Part shown: positions 27,575 to 35,761 of the stretch, in pieces
Numbering within the stretch: position 1 is the first letter of the stretch
Layout of the letters: each line of letters opens with the position of its first letter
Assembly (NCBI RefSeq): GCF_001598555.1
Contig: NZ_BCZE01000045.1
Span: forward strand, 1-64,000
Origin: Novosphingobium rosa NBRC 15208
Lineage (GTDB): Bacteria; Pseudomonadota; Alphaproteobacteria; Sphingomonadales; Sphingomonadaceae
Direction of reading: 5' to 3'
Length of the DNA: 64,000 nucleotides
Notes under the pieces: generated by a model
What the model was told of the DNA's origin: nothing
Seen by the model: the letters and a program-made list of their open reading frames with translations, nothing else
Database searches by the model: none
Translations under genes and position numbers: made by a program

Positions 27575-28785
27575 CGGTCGCACTCCCCGAACACGATGTC
27601 CATTGCGCCCAGAATGGCGGTGATGTCGGGCAGCATGTGGCCCTTGGTCAGGAAGTCCATCGCCTGCAGGTGGCTGAAGGCCGTCGGGCGGATCTTGCAG
27701 CGATAGGGCTTGTTGCCGCCGTCGCTGACCAGATAGACGCCGAATTCGCCCTTGGGGCTTTCCGTCGCCACATAGACCTCGCCGGCGGGCACGTGGAAGC
27801 CTTCGGTGTAGAGCTTGAAGTGGTGGATCAGGCTTTCCATCGATTGCTTCATCTCACCGCGCTTGGGCGGCGAAACCTTGCGGTCTTCGCTCTGGATCGG
27901 GCCTTCGGGCATTTCGGCCAGGCACTGCTTCATGATGCGCGCCGACTGACGCACTTCCTCGACACGCACCATCATGCGGTCATAGCAGTCGCCGCTGGTG
28001 CCGACGGGAATGTCGAAGTCCATGCGGTCATAGACGTCATAGGGCTGCGACTTGCGGATATCCCAGGGGATGCCCGAACCGCGCAGCATCGGGCCCGAGA
28101 AGCCCCACTTGAGCGCGTCTTCCTTGCTGACCACGCCGATGTCGACGTTGCGCTGCTTGAAGATGCGGTTGTCCACGAAGAGCGAGCAGGCATCGTCGAA
28201 CAGCTCGACAAAGCGCTTGTCCAGCCACTCGCCGATGTCGACCAGCAGCTTGAGGGGCACATCCTGATGCACGCCGCCCGGACGGAAATAGGCCGAATGC
28301 ATGCGGGCGCCCGAGGCGCGCTCGAAGAAGTTGAGGCAGTCCTCGCGGATTTCGAACATCCACAGCATGGGCGTCATCGCGCCCACGTCCATCACCTGCG
28401 AACCGATGTTCATCATGTGATTGCAGATGCGGGTCAGCTCGGCAAACAGCACGCGCAGATACTGGGCGCGCAGCGGCACTTCCACGTTCAGCAGCTTTTC
28501 CACCGCCAAAACGTAGCTGTGCTCCATGCCGAGCGGCGAACAATAGTCCAGCCGGTCGAAATAGGGCAGCGCCTGCAGATAGGTCTTGTGCTCGATCAGC
28601 TTCTCGGTGCCGCGATGCAGCAGGCCGATATGCGGATCGATACGCTCGACGATTTCACCATCCAGCTCGGTGACCATGCGCAGCACACCGTGGGCGGCAG
28701 GATGCTGGGGACCGAAGTTGATGGTGTAATTGGTGATGATCTGATCGCCGGTGGTCGGCGATTCTTCCAGGACAAGACCGGTCAC
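27571..28785 (-). CDS. nuoD: NADH-quinone oxidoreductase subunit D
   Basis: 49-kDa-type subunit lining the quinone site; 404 residues. Recognised by NFGPQHPAAHGVLRMVTELDG near residues 27-47 and HRGTEKLIEHKTYLQALPY. The C-terminus is GAMDIVFGECDR, typical of the family. It is separate from nuoC, unlike the E. coli CD fusion. It overlaps nuoC by four bases and the SnoaL-like gene downstream. Confidence 0.98.
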   Translation of the reverse strand: MTGLVLEESPTTGDQIITNYTINFGPQHPAAHGVLRMVTELDGEIVERIDPHIGLLHRGTEKLIEHKTYLQALPYFDRLDYCSPLGMEHSYVLAVEKLLNVEVPLRAQYLRVLFAELTRICNHMMNIGSQVMDVGAMTPMLWMFEIREDCLNFFERASGARMHSAYFRPGGVHQDVPLKLLVDIGEWLDKRFVELFDDACSLFVDNRIFKQRNVDIGVVSKEDALKWGFSGPMLRGSGIPWDIRKSQPYDVYDRMDFDIPVGTSGDCYDRMMVRVEEVRQSARIMKQCLAEMPEGPIQSEDRKVSPPKRGEMKQSMESLIHHFKLYTEGFHVPAGEVYVATESPKGEFGVYLVSDGGNKPYRCKIRPTAFSHLQAMDFLTKGHMLPDITAILGAMDIVFGECDR

Positions 28786-29411
28786 TTGGCTTCTCCCTGT
28801 GCTTTCTCATCGCCGGGCAGCACGTATTCCGCGCCTTCCCAGGGGCTCATGAAGTCGAACTGACGCAGATCCTGGGCCAGCTTGACCGGCTCATAGACCA
28901 CGCGCTGCTCTTCCTGCGAATAGCGCAGTTCCTGATAGCCCGTCAGCGGGAAGTCCTTGCGGAAGGGATGCCCCTCGAAGCCGTAGTCGGTCAGGATGCG
29001 ACGCAGATCGTGGTTGCCCGCGAAGATCACGCCATACATGTCGAAGACTTCGCGCTCCAGCCAGCCCGCGACCGGCCACAGGCCCGTCACGGTCGGCACC
29101 GGCGTGTGCTCGGCGGCCGAAACCTTCACTAGCACGCGGTGGTTCGCGGTCAGCGAAAGCAGCATGTAGACCACCTCGAAGCGCTCGGCGCGATCGGGGT
29201 AATCCACACCGGCCATCTCCATCAGCTGCTGATAAGCATGCTGATCGCGCAGGATGGTCAGCGCCTCGACGATCTTGTCGCGCGCGATGGTCAGCACGAT
29301 CTCGCCATGCTCCTCGCGCGCGGCGATCAGCAGGCCAGCCAGCGAGTCGCTCAGCTTGGCCAGCACGCCCTCATTCGAGGACCATTTGGGTGCGGCATGC
29401 ACAACAGCCAT
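28782..29411 (-). CDS. nuoC: NADH-quinone oxidoreductase subunit C
   Basis: 30-kDa-type peripheral subunit; 209 residues. The signature EREVFDMYGVIFAGNHDLRR and GHPFRKDFPLTGY are clear. It overlaps nuoD by four bases (ATGA) and starts 12 bases after the nuoB stop. Confidence 0.97.
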   Translation of the reverse strand: MAVVHAAPKWSSNEGVLAKLSDSLAGLLIAAREEHGEIVLTIARDKIVEALTILRDQHAYQQLMEMAGVDYPDRAERFEVVYMLLSLTANHRVLVKVSAAEHTPVPTVTGLWPVAGWLEREVFDMYGVIFAGNHDLRRILTDYGFEGHPFRKDFPLTGYQELRYSQEEQRVVYEPVKLAQDLRQFDFMSPWEGAEYVLPGDEKAQGEAK

Positions 29412-29423
29412 AGTCTTAGCCCC

Positions 29424-30008
29424 TTAACGCTCGATCGTGCCGGTGCGGCGGATCTTGCGCTGCAACTGCATGATTCCATACAGCAGCGCCTCCGCGGTCG
29501 GCGGGCAACCGGGCACATAGATGTCCACGGGGACGATACGGTCGCAACCGCGCACCACGCTGTAGCTGTAGTGGTAGTAACCACCGCCATTGGCGCAGCT
29601 GCCCATCGAGATCACCCATTTGGGGTTCGACATCTGGTCATAGACCTTGCGCAGCGCCGGGGCCATCTTGTTGCACAGCGTGCCGGCCACGATCATCACG
29701 TCGCTCTGACGCGGGGACGCGCGCGGCGCGGCGCCGAAGCGCTCCATGTCATAGCGCGGCATGTTGACGTGGATCATTTCCACGGCGCAGCATGCCAGGC
29801 CAAAGGTCATCCACCACAAAGAGCCCGTGCGGGCCCAGTGGAAGAGATCCTCGGTGCTGGTGACCAGAAAACCCTTGTCCGACACTTCCTGAGACAGGTC
29901 CTTGAAGAAGGCCTGGTCGGGCGGCGTCACGGCGGGCGCCAGCGTCTGGGGGTTCATCAGGCGGCCATTGGCCCCCATGATGGGCTCAAGAGGATTGATG
30001 TTGCTCAT
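29424..30008 (-). CDS. nuoB: NADH-quinone oxidoreductase subunit B (cluster N2)
   Basis: Carries the terminal 4Fe-4S cluster N2 next to the quinone site; 194 residues. Ligands are in GLACCAVEM, MGSCANGGGYY and VPGCPPTAEALLYG. ATG 30008 overlaps the nuoA stop (ATGA); the open frame further upstream is a shadow. An N-terminal extension of about 45 residues (MSNINPLEP onward) precedes the fold. Confidence 0.97.
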   Translation of the reverse strand: MSNINPLEPIMGANGRLMNPQTLAPAVTPPDQAFFKDLSQEVSDKGFLVTSTEDLFHWARTGSLWWMTFGLACCAVEMIHVNMPRYDMERFGAAPRASPRQSDVMIVAGTLCNKMAPALRKVYDQMSNPKWVISMGSCANGGGYYHYSYSVVRGCDRIVPVDIYVPGCPPTAEALLYGIMQLQRKIRRTGTIER

Positions 30009-30394
30009 TCCCAGTCCAGAGCTCCCTTCTTCCACGCATAGATGAAGCCGATCACCAGTTCGGCCAGGAACACCATCATGGTGGCCCAACCGGCCCAGCC
30101 GGTCTGCTTGAGGCTGACCGCCCAGGGAAACAGGAAGGCTGCTTCCAGGTCGAAGATGATGAAAAGAATGGCCACCAGATAGAATCGCACGTCGAACTGA
30201 CTGCGCGGGTCTTCAAAAGTGGGGAAACCGCACTCATATTCCGAAAGCTTGTCAGCTTCCGGCTTATAGGAGCCGGTCAGACGGCCTACCAGCTGGGGCA
30301 GGAAAACGAATGCCGATGAGAGTCCCAGCGCGATAACCAGGAAAATCAGAATGGGCAGGTAGTGCGACAGGTCGACCAAGGAGCTGACTCGCAT
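30005..30394 (-). CDS. nuoA: NADH-quinone oxidoreductase subunit A
   Basis: First gene of the nuo operon; 129 residues with three TM helices (ND3 equivalent). The conserved SEYECGFPTFEDPRSQFDVR loop and the following FDLEAAFLFPW helix are visible. ATG 30394 is the most likely start (MRVSSLVDLSHYLP). An in-frame TTG five codons later (LVDLSHYLP) is a possible alternative, and neither has a strong ribosome-binding site. Confidence 0.95.
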   Translation of the reverse strand: MRVSSLVDLSHYLPILIFLVIALGLSSAFVFLPQLVGRLTGSYKPEADKLSEYECGFPTFEDPRSQFDVRFYLVAILFIIFDLEAAFLFPWAVSLKQTGWAGWATMMVFLAELVIGFIYAWKKGALDWE

Positions 30395-30640
30395 TTGTTT
30401 GTGGGTTGAGCGGGCCCTAGTACCGCTTGAGCCCATGCGCAAGTGGCGGAACCACCGCTAGCTGAACGAATATGCAACTTTGCCCCTTGTCCTTTCGTCC
30501 ACCCTGCACGACCTTGGGGGTGGAATAGGTATGAATCGGTGCGGAGGCTTTCTGCGGGCTTTGTCACATAATTGCCGCACTGCACCCTTTATGCCTCTCC
30601 CCCCTAGGACGCTCAACTATCCTGAAAGGCACTGCCCCTC
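30395..30640. promoter_or_regulatory. Divergent promoter region of nuo operon and thiolase
   Basis: This 246-base gap separates the divergent nuoA and thiolase starts and must hold both promoters. A TTGTCA near 30559 with A/T-rich sequence downstream could be a -35 element for the thiolase, but I see no convincing -10 match. No operator palindrome or RNA was recognised. Confidence 0.5.
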
Positions 30641-31828
30641 ATGGCTGAGAATTCAGATCCCGTCGTCATCCTGTCCTTCGCCCGCACGCCCATCGGCGGG
30701 CTTCAGGGCGCGCTTGCCGATGTTCCTGCAACCCAGCTGGGCGCCACCGCCGTCAAGGCTGCTGTCGAGCGCTCGGGCGTGAATGCTGAAGAGATCGACC
30801 GCCTTTATATGGGCTGCGTGCTGCCCGCCGGCCTCGGCCAGGCCCCGGCCCGTCAGGCCGGCGTGCTGGGCGGCCTGCCCAAGTCGGTTCAGGCCACCAC
30901 CGTCAACAAGGTCTGCGGCTCGGGCATGCAGACGGTCATCATGGGTTCCGAAGCGCTGGCCGCGGGCAGCATCGAATTCGTGGTCGCGGGCGGCATGGAA
31001 AGCATGACCAATGCGCCTTACCTGCTGAAAAAGCACCGCTCCGGCGCCCGCTTCGGGCATGACACGATCTATGACCATATGGCGCTCGACGGCCTGGAAG
31101 ACGCCTATGAGAACGCCGCCATGGGCGCTTTCGCCCAGAACACCGCCGATGAGTACAAGCTGACCCGCGAGGGCATGGACGAGTACACCATCGAATCGCT
31201 GCGCCGCGCCAAGGCCGCGATCGAGAGCGGCGCCTTCGCCGAGGAAATCGTCCCCGTCACCATCAAGACCCGCGCCGGCGAGGTGGTGGTGGACACCGAC
31301 GAGCAGCCCGGCAAGGGCCGCCCCGACAAGATCCCCACCCTGCGCGCCGCTTTCGCCAAGGATGGCACGATCACGGCGGCGTCCTCCTCGTCGATCTCGG
31401 ACGGCGCTGCCGCCATGGTTCTCGCCCGCGCCAGCACGGCTGAAGCCAAGGGCCTGAAGCCCGTCGCCAGGCTGGTGGCCACCGCCGCCCACGCGCAGGA
31501 GCCCCGCGAGTTCACCATCGCCCCCGTCGGCGCGGTGAAGAAGGTGCTCGACAAGGCCGGCTGGAGCATCGATGACGTGGACCTGTTCGAGGTCAACGAG
31601 GCCTTTGCCTGCGTCGCCATGTTCGCGATGATCGATCTGGGCATCCCCCACGAGAAGATCAACGTCAACGGCGGCGCCACGGCGCTGGGCCACCCCATCG
31701 GCGCCTCGGGCGCGCGCATCATCACCACGCTGCTGGGCGCTCTGCGCAAGCGCGGGCTGAAGAAGGGCGTTGCCGCGCTGTGCATCGGTGGTGGCGAGGC
31801 GACGGCTGTTGCTGTTGAATTGATTTAA
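30641..31828 (+). CDS. Acetyl-CoA C-acyltransferase (thiolase)
   Basis: Thiolase II-type enzyme of 395 residues that condenses two acetyl-CoA or cleaves beta-ketoacyl-CoA. The acylated Cys is C92 in KVCGSGMQ; the catalytic His351 lies in NGGATALGHPIGASG and the second Cys381 in CIGGGEA. It resembles acetyl-CoA acetyltransferases (phbA/atoB type), but substrate length cannot be fixed by eye and no polyhydroxybutyrate genes are adjacent. It diverges from the nuo operon and is followed 12 bases later by repeat copy B. Confidence 0.93.
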   Translation: MAENSDPVVILSFARTPIGGLQGALADVPATQLGATAVKAAVERSGVNAEEIDRLYMGCVLPAGLGQAPARQAGVLGGLPKSVQATTVNKVCGSGMQTVIMGSEALAAGSIEFVVAGGMESMTNAPYLLKKHRSGARFGHDTIYDHMALDGLEDAYENAAMGAFAQNTADEYKLTREGMDEYTIESLRRAKAAIESGAFAEEIVPVTIKTRAGEVVVDTDEQPGKGRPDKIPTLRAAFAKDGTITAASSSSISDGAAAMVLARASTAEAKGLKPVARLVATAAHAQEPREFTIAPVGAVKKVLDKAGWSIDDVDLFEVNEAFACVAMFAMIDLGIPHEKINVNGGATALGHPIGASGARIITTLLGALRKRGLKKGVAALCIGGGEATAVAVELI

Positions 31829-31839
31829 GTAGGAATAAC

Positions 31840-32075
31840 GCAGGGGGCGTTACGCCCCCTGCACCCCCGTTACGTCTCCCGACCATACGGCAGTGGTTCC
31901 CAGAGGTTGCGCTGAACCTCTCCACCTGCGTGGCGCCAGGCGCCGCAGGCCATCACATTCATGATCGAAACGTTGCGCTGGCAAAGTCTGCCTGCGGCGC
32001 AGCGGCCTTGCGCCTTGGCCGAACCCGTGGCGCAACGAAGACATTCATGGGAGCGCGAGGGGGTAACCCCCTCGC
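31840..32075 (+). repeat. Composite hairpin repeat, copy B
   Basis: A 236-bp copy in forward orientation between two convergent genes. Left hairpin: 10-bp stem 31840-31849 with 31853-31862. Right hairpin: 9-bp stem 32055-32063 with 32067-32075, the same sequence as the outer hairpin of copy A. Between them are GTTACGTCTCCCGA, CTCTCCACCTGCG, an 11-bp inverted repeat (31940-31950 with 31990-32000) and TTGGCCGAACCCG. It lies 12 bases from the thiolase stop and 25 bases from the SH3-protein stop, so it may end both transcripts. Confidence 0.85.
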
Positions 32076-32099
32076 ATTTCACCTTTTTACCTTGAACCC

Positions 32100-32597
32100 T
32101 TAAGGCTGCCCGACACCCCAAAGCCGATCCTGCCGCACATACCCCACATGCCGGTCGATATCGAGCTTGCACCAGCCATTCCCGCAATCGCCCAGCTTGC
32201 CCACGGCGCCCGGAGCGATCTTCCACAGCAGCCCCGCCGAATCGCTGCCGCCCGAGCGCATCTCCGCAGGCCCACTCCCGCGCACCGAGGCCGTGCGTTC
32301 ATTGCCGAGAAAATTGATCACCATCCAGCCGCGCACGCCGTCCGGGTCTTCCACGAAGCGCCAGTTTTCCTTGATGCGCAGGATTTTCACCGGGAGGTGG
32401 CGGCGGTGATAGACGAAGCGGATGCCGTAATCCTCGCCAGGGCCAACGCGCATGTTGACCTCATCAGCCTTCAGCGACTGCCAATAGGGCGGCTTGCGGT
32501 CGGGCGCGGCGGTCAGGGGAACGGCGTAATGCGCGGCCAGCACCAGAAGCGATGCGGCGGCGACGCGCGCGGCAGAAAACATGCGGGGGGATGACAT
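32100..32597 (-). CDS. Exported SH3-domain protein
   Basis: 165 residues with an N-terminal signal peptide (hydrophobic stretch VAAASLLVLAAHYAVPLTA, cleavage probably after TAA). Two bacterial SH3-like units follow: the first around VNMRVGPGEDYGIRFVYHRR with the usual W and G positions, the second ending VGYVRQDRLWGV. Such proteins usually act at the cell envelope, often in wall binding. ATG 32597 has AAGG upstream; ATG 32582 is an alternative that would shorten the signal peptide. A perfect hairpin lies 55 bases upstream. Confidence 0.82.
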   Translation of the reverse strand: MSSPRMFSAARVAAASLLVLAAHYAVPLTAAPDRKPPYWQSLKADEVNMRVGPGEDYGIRFVYHRRHLPVKILRIKENWRFVEDPDGVRGWMVINFLGNERTASVRGSGPAEMRSGGSDSAGLLWKIAPGAVGKLGDCGNGWCKLDIDRHVGYVRQDRLWGVGQP

Positions 32598-32652
32598 GGG
32601 CTGCCTTGTAAGCGCAACAAAGCGCCAGCAGCAAGCCCTGACCTCAAGAGCA

Positions 32653-32680
32653 ACCCGCTCCGGTTTGGACCGGAGCGGGT
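32653..32680 (-). terminator. Hairpin terminator after the nitronate-monooxygenase-like gene
   Basis: A perfect 12-bp stem (32653-32664 with 32669-32680) with a TTGG loop lies 10 bases past the minus-strand stop at 32691. On the minus strand TTGCTCTT follows, a modest U-content tail. It separates this long operon from the SH3-protein gene. Confidence 0.72.
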
Positions 32681-32690
32681 GCATGATCGA

Positions 32691-34097
32691 TCAATCGCCG
32701 GTCAGGATGCGGTCGACGAGTTGCTTCACCGTAGGAGTGAAGTTGTTGGAATAGAACGGATCCTGCTTGAAGCGATAGGCCGCGTGGCCCGCGAACATCA
32801 GGTTCTGCTCGACATCGCCGCCATGGGCGATGTCCTGCAGCGTCTTCTGGATGCAGAAGCTGCGCGGATCGGCCAGGCGACCGGTCGACCAGTCGTCATG
32901 GTCCTTCCAGGCCGAGAAGCCGCAATGCGAGAGGCAGCCCATGCAATCGGCCTGATCCTTGCGGATCACGGTGCGCGTGTCGGGGGTGACGAAGACCACC
33001 GTATCGTCAGGGGTACGCAGCGCCTCGGTGTAGCCTTGGCCAACCCAGCCGCGTGCACGTTCACGGTCGCAGGGCGTGACCCAGAAGTTCTTGCCCTTCA
33101 CGCCCACATCGAGCTGCACCGTGTGATCGCCCGCTTCCACCTTGGAATAGGGGATCTGGCGCTGGCTGCGGGCCTCAAGGTCCAGCAGGAAGGGGTTCTT
33201 CACCGCCGAGGAATAGAAACCGGTGGGCGAAAACTTGTGCAGCAGCACGTCGCCCGGCTCCAGCGTGCGGAGGTGATCCTTCCACGCCTGGGGGATCGGG
33301 CTTTCCTCGGTCAGCAGCGGGCGGGTGCCGTACTGGAAGACAATGGCGCCCAGCTCGGGGTTGTCGATCCAGTTTTCCCACTCGCGCAGGAACCACACGC
33401 CGCCAGCCATCACGATGGGCACCGAATCGGGCACGCCCTCGGCGCGCATGGTTTCGCGCAGCTGCTTGACGCGGGGATAGGGATCCTGCGGCTTGGTGGG
33501 ATCTTCGGCGTTGGAGAGACCGTTGTGGCCACCGGCCAGCCAGGGATCCTCGTAGACCACCGCCGCCATCAGATCCGCGACCTTGTGATAGGCGCGTTTC
33601 CACAGCGCGCGGAAAGCGCGGCCCGAGGAGACGATCGGCAGGTAATGCACGTTGAAGCGCGCCGCGATCTCGGACAGCTTATAGGGCATGCCCGCGCCGC
33701 AGGTGACGCCCGTCACCAGCCCACGCGTCTTTTCCAGCACGCCTTCCAGCACTTCCTGAGCGCCGCCCATTTCCCAGAGCACGTTGATGTTGATCGCGCC
33801 CTTGCCGCTGGCGATGTCATAGGCGCGGCGCACCTGCTCCACGGCGCCGTCGATGGCATAGCGGATCAGTTCGGCATGGCGGCCCTGACGGGTTAGCGCA
33901 TGATAGATCTGCGGGATGAAATCGCCCTTGTCGTCATAGCTGTCGGCATTGACGGCCGAAACCGTTCCAATACCGCCTGCGGCCGCCCATGCGCCCGAAC
34001 TCGCGTGGTTGGTGGCGGCAACCCCCTTGCCTCCCTCAACCAGCGGCCAGACCTCCCTACCCCCGTAGAGAATCGGCTGCAAACCCTTGAAACCCAT
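32691..34097 (-). CDS. Nitronate monooxygenase-like flavoprotein
   Basis: A 468-residue TIM-barrel FMN protein of the nitronate monooxygenase/NAD(P)H-dependent flavin oxidoreductase family. Family features include GLVTGVTCGAGMPYKL and IVMAGGVWF. It is about 100 residues longer than classical members. The extra C-terminal region holds a Cys cluster, DCMGCLSHC (CxxCxxxC), with another Cys about 28 residues later, which could bind metal or an Fe-S cluster; that is inference. ATG 34097 (MGFKGLQPILYGG) is preferred to the open frame at 34160. It is last in a run amiC-PBP1A-prfB-bla-methyltransferase. The physiological substrate is unknown. Confidence 0.8.
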   Translation of the reverse strand: MGFKGLQPILYGGREVWPLVEGGKGVAATNHASSGAWAAAGGIGTVSAVNADSYDDKGDFIPQIYHALTRQGRHAELIRYAIDGAVEQVRRAYDIASGKGAININVLWEMGGAQEVLEGVLEKTRGLVTGVTCGAGMPYKLSEIAARFNVHYLPIVSSGRAFRALWKRAYHKVADLMAAVVYEDPWLAGGHNGLSNAEDPTKPQDPYPRVKQLRETMRAEGVPDSVPIVMAGGVWFLREWENWIDNPELGAIVFQYGTRPLLTEESPIPQAWKDHLRTLEPGDVLLHKFSPTGFYSSAVKNPFLLDLEARSQRQIPYSKVEAGDHTVQLDVGVKGKNFWVTPCDRERARGWVGQGYTEALRTPDDTVVFVTPDTRTVIRKDQADCMGCLSHCGFSAWKDHDDWSTGRLADPRSFCIQKTLQDIAHGGDVEQNLMFAGHAAYRFKQDPFYSNNFTPTVKQLVDRILTGD

Positions 34098-34108
34098 TTG
34101 ACTTTCTT

Positions 34109-34873
34109 TCACCCCTTGCCTGGAACAGTGCGCTGCGCCGGAGCTATCCCCATCCGGCACGCCTGCATCGAGGACGGAGCCGGCAAAGCGCCGGCGGCTT
34201 CAAATTCCGCGTAATACCCGGAAATCTCCGGCTTGCGAAGGAATTCCGTCAATCGATATCCGACGGCGGAAAATTCGCAGAACAGGCGACCCGGGGCGAT
34301 ACCATGACCAGCGTGGGGACCGCTGGCGACCACATCGCTGTCCACCACCACAATCTTCCCTCCGGCGCGCAGCGCAGGCCGCAGATACCAGAGGAAGGCA
34401 TAGGGCTCGGACACTTCGTGGTACATATGGACCATGAAAATTCGGTCGAAACTGTCACGGGGCAAATGCGGATCGGCCTGCGCCCCGTGCTGGATCGAAA
34501 CATTGTCGAGATTCTCGCGCGCCACGCGGTCGCCCAGCGCGGAGAGGCTGGCCGGATCGATATCCTCGGCCAGCACGCGCCCCTTCTTGCCGACACGCGC
34601 GGCAAGGCGCACGGTGTAATAGCCTTCGCCCGCGCCGATATCGGCCACGGTCATGGCTGGCGCGATCTTCGCCAGATCCATCACCGAGCGGGCCTCATCG
34701 TTGCGGTCACGCTCGGCTTCGGGGGCGTTTTCGGTGGAGAGGTGGGCGGTCTGATGCTCGGCGCGGGGAAAACCGCGCGCTTCGGGCGGGCGACCGGCAT
34801 CCGGGTCCGCCTGCGCCTGATGGCAGGCCGCGAGCAAAGCCAGCGGCAGCAAGGCAGCGGTGTGCAGACGCAT
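34109..34873 (-). CDS. SAM-dependent methyltransferase, predicted lipoprotein
   Basis: 254 residues. The N-terminal signal ends in a lipobox (LALLAAC, Cys near residue 16), so it should be lipid-anchored in the envelope. The remainder has a class I methyltransferase core: motif I VADIGAGEGYYTVRLA near residues 70-85, then acidic motif II in LAEDIDPASL. Secreted methyltransferase-fold proteins of this sort are known but their substrate is unclear. Its ATG overlaps the TGA of the beta-lactamase in the latter's corrected frame (ATGA), evidence that the two were once translationally coupled. Confidence 0.82.
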   Translation of the reverse strand: MRLHTAALLPLALLAACHQAQADPDAGRPPEARGFPRAEHQTAHLSTENAPEAERDRNDEARSVMDLAKIAPAMTVADIGAGEGYYTVRLAARVGKKGRVLAEDIDPASLSALGDRVARENLDNVSIQHGAQADPHLPRDSFDRIFMVHMYHEVSEPYAFLWYLRPALRAGGKIVVVDSDVVASGPHAGHGIAPGRLFCEFSAVGYRLTEFLRKPEISGYYAEFEAAGALPAPSSMQACRMGIAPAQRTVPGKG

Positions 34874-35761
34874 CAACCTCGGCCCTGCCCCATCCAGCGT
34901 TGCAGCGCCGTGCGGGCGGCCTGAGCGATGCGCGCTTCGGCGGCCGGGGTGATCTCGGCGTGAGGGCCAGCGACACGCAGGAAAGCGGTGGCGATCAGCG
35001 GCGCATGGCCAGGGGGGGCGCAGATAGGCCAGATCGATGCAATTGGCGGGGGCATCATCATAGGAGGCGGTGCCGGTCTTGTCGCCGGCCCACCAGCCCT
35101 GCGGCACGCCCGCGCGGATACGCTTGAGGCCGGTGGCGCTCTCATGCATCCAGTCCAGCAGCAGGGTGCGGTGAGGCGCCGTCAGCAGAGGGCCGGTCAG
35201 CAATGTGGCGACGGTGTGAGCCATGGCGCGAGGGGTGCTGGTGTTACGCACCTCGCCCAGGGGCACGCGGTTGAGGCTGGGCTCATTGGCGTCGAGGCGG
35301 GTGAAGGTGTCGCCCAGCGCGCGCCAGAAGGCAGTCAGCGCCTCCGGCCCGCCGGTGCGTTCCAGCAGCAGATTGGCCGCGGCATTGTCACTGTTGACCA
35401 CGCTGACGCGGGCCAGATCCAGCACGCTCATGCCGGTGGAGAGATGCGCCTTGGTATCCGGCGTATGGCCCAGCGCGGCGACGAAAGCCTCGCCGTAGGT
35501 CACGTTCTGCGTGAGATCGATCCGTCCCTGCTGCGCCAGATGCAGCACATGGGCGGCAAGACTCAGCTTGAAGGAGGAGCACATGGCGAAACGCTCGTCC
35601 ATGCGCTCGCCAAAGCCCTGACCAGTCGCCGTATCGAGCAGATAGAAGCCCAGCGTGCCGACATCGGCGGGGGCCTGGGCATCCGCCAGCGCAAGGCGCG
35701 GGAAAGCCGCCCCGGCGCCCAGCACCGCGGCAAGCCCCGCGCCGAACTGGCGGCGTTGCAT
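34873..35761 (-). pseudogene. Class A beta-lactamase, frameshifted at a C7 tract
   Basis: Class A serine beta-lactamase with all signature motifs: SxxK as S62-S-F-K65, SDN at 124-126, ExxLN at E160-N164 and KTG at 228-230. The N-terminus (MQRRQFGAGLAAVLGAGAAF) is a twin-arginine-like export signal. After DLAYLR (residue 248) the frame is lost in a run of seven C (35012-35018 on the opposite strand). With six C the reading continues as PPGHAPLIATAF and ends at 34873 with a normal 295-residue length. As written, the protein runs on into the methyltransferase frame. It may be a true inactivation, a slippage (phase-variable) site or a base-calling error. ATG overlaps the prfB stop (ATGA). Confidence 0.85.
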
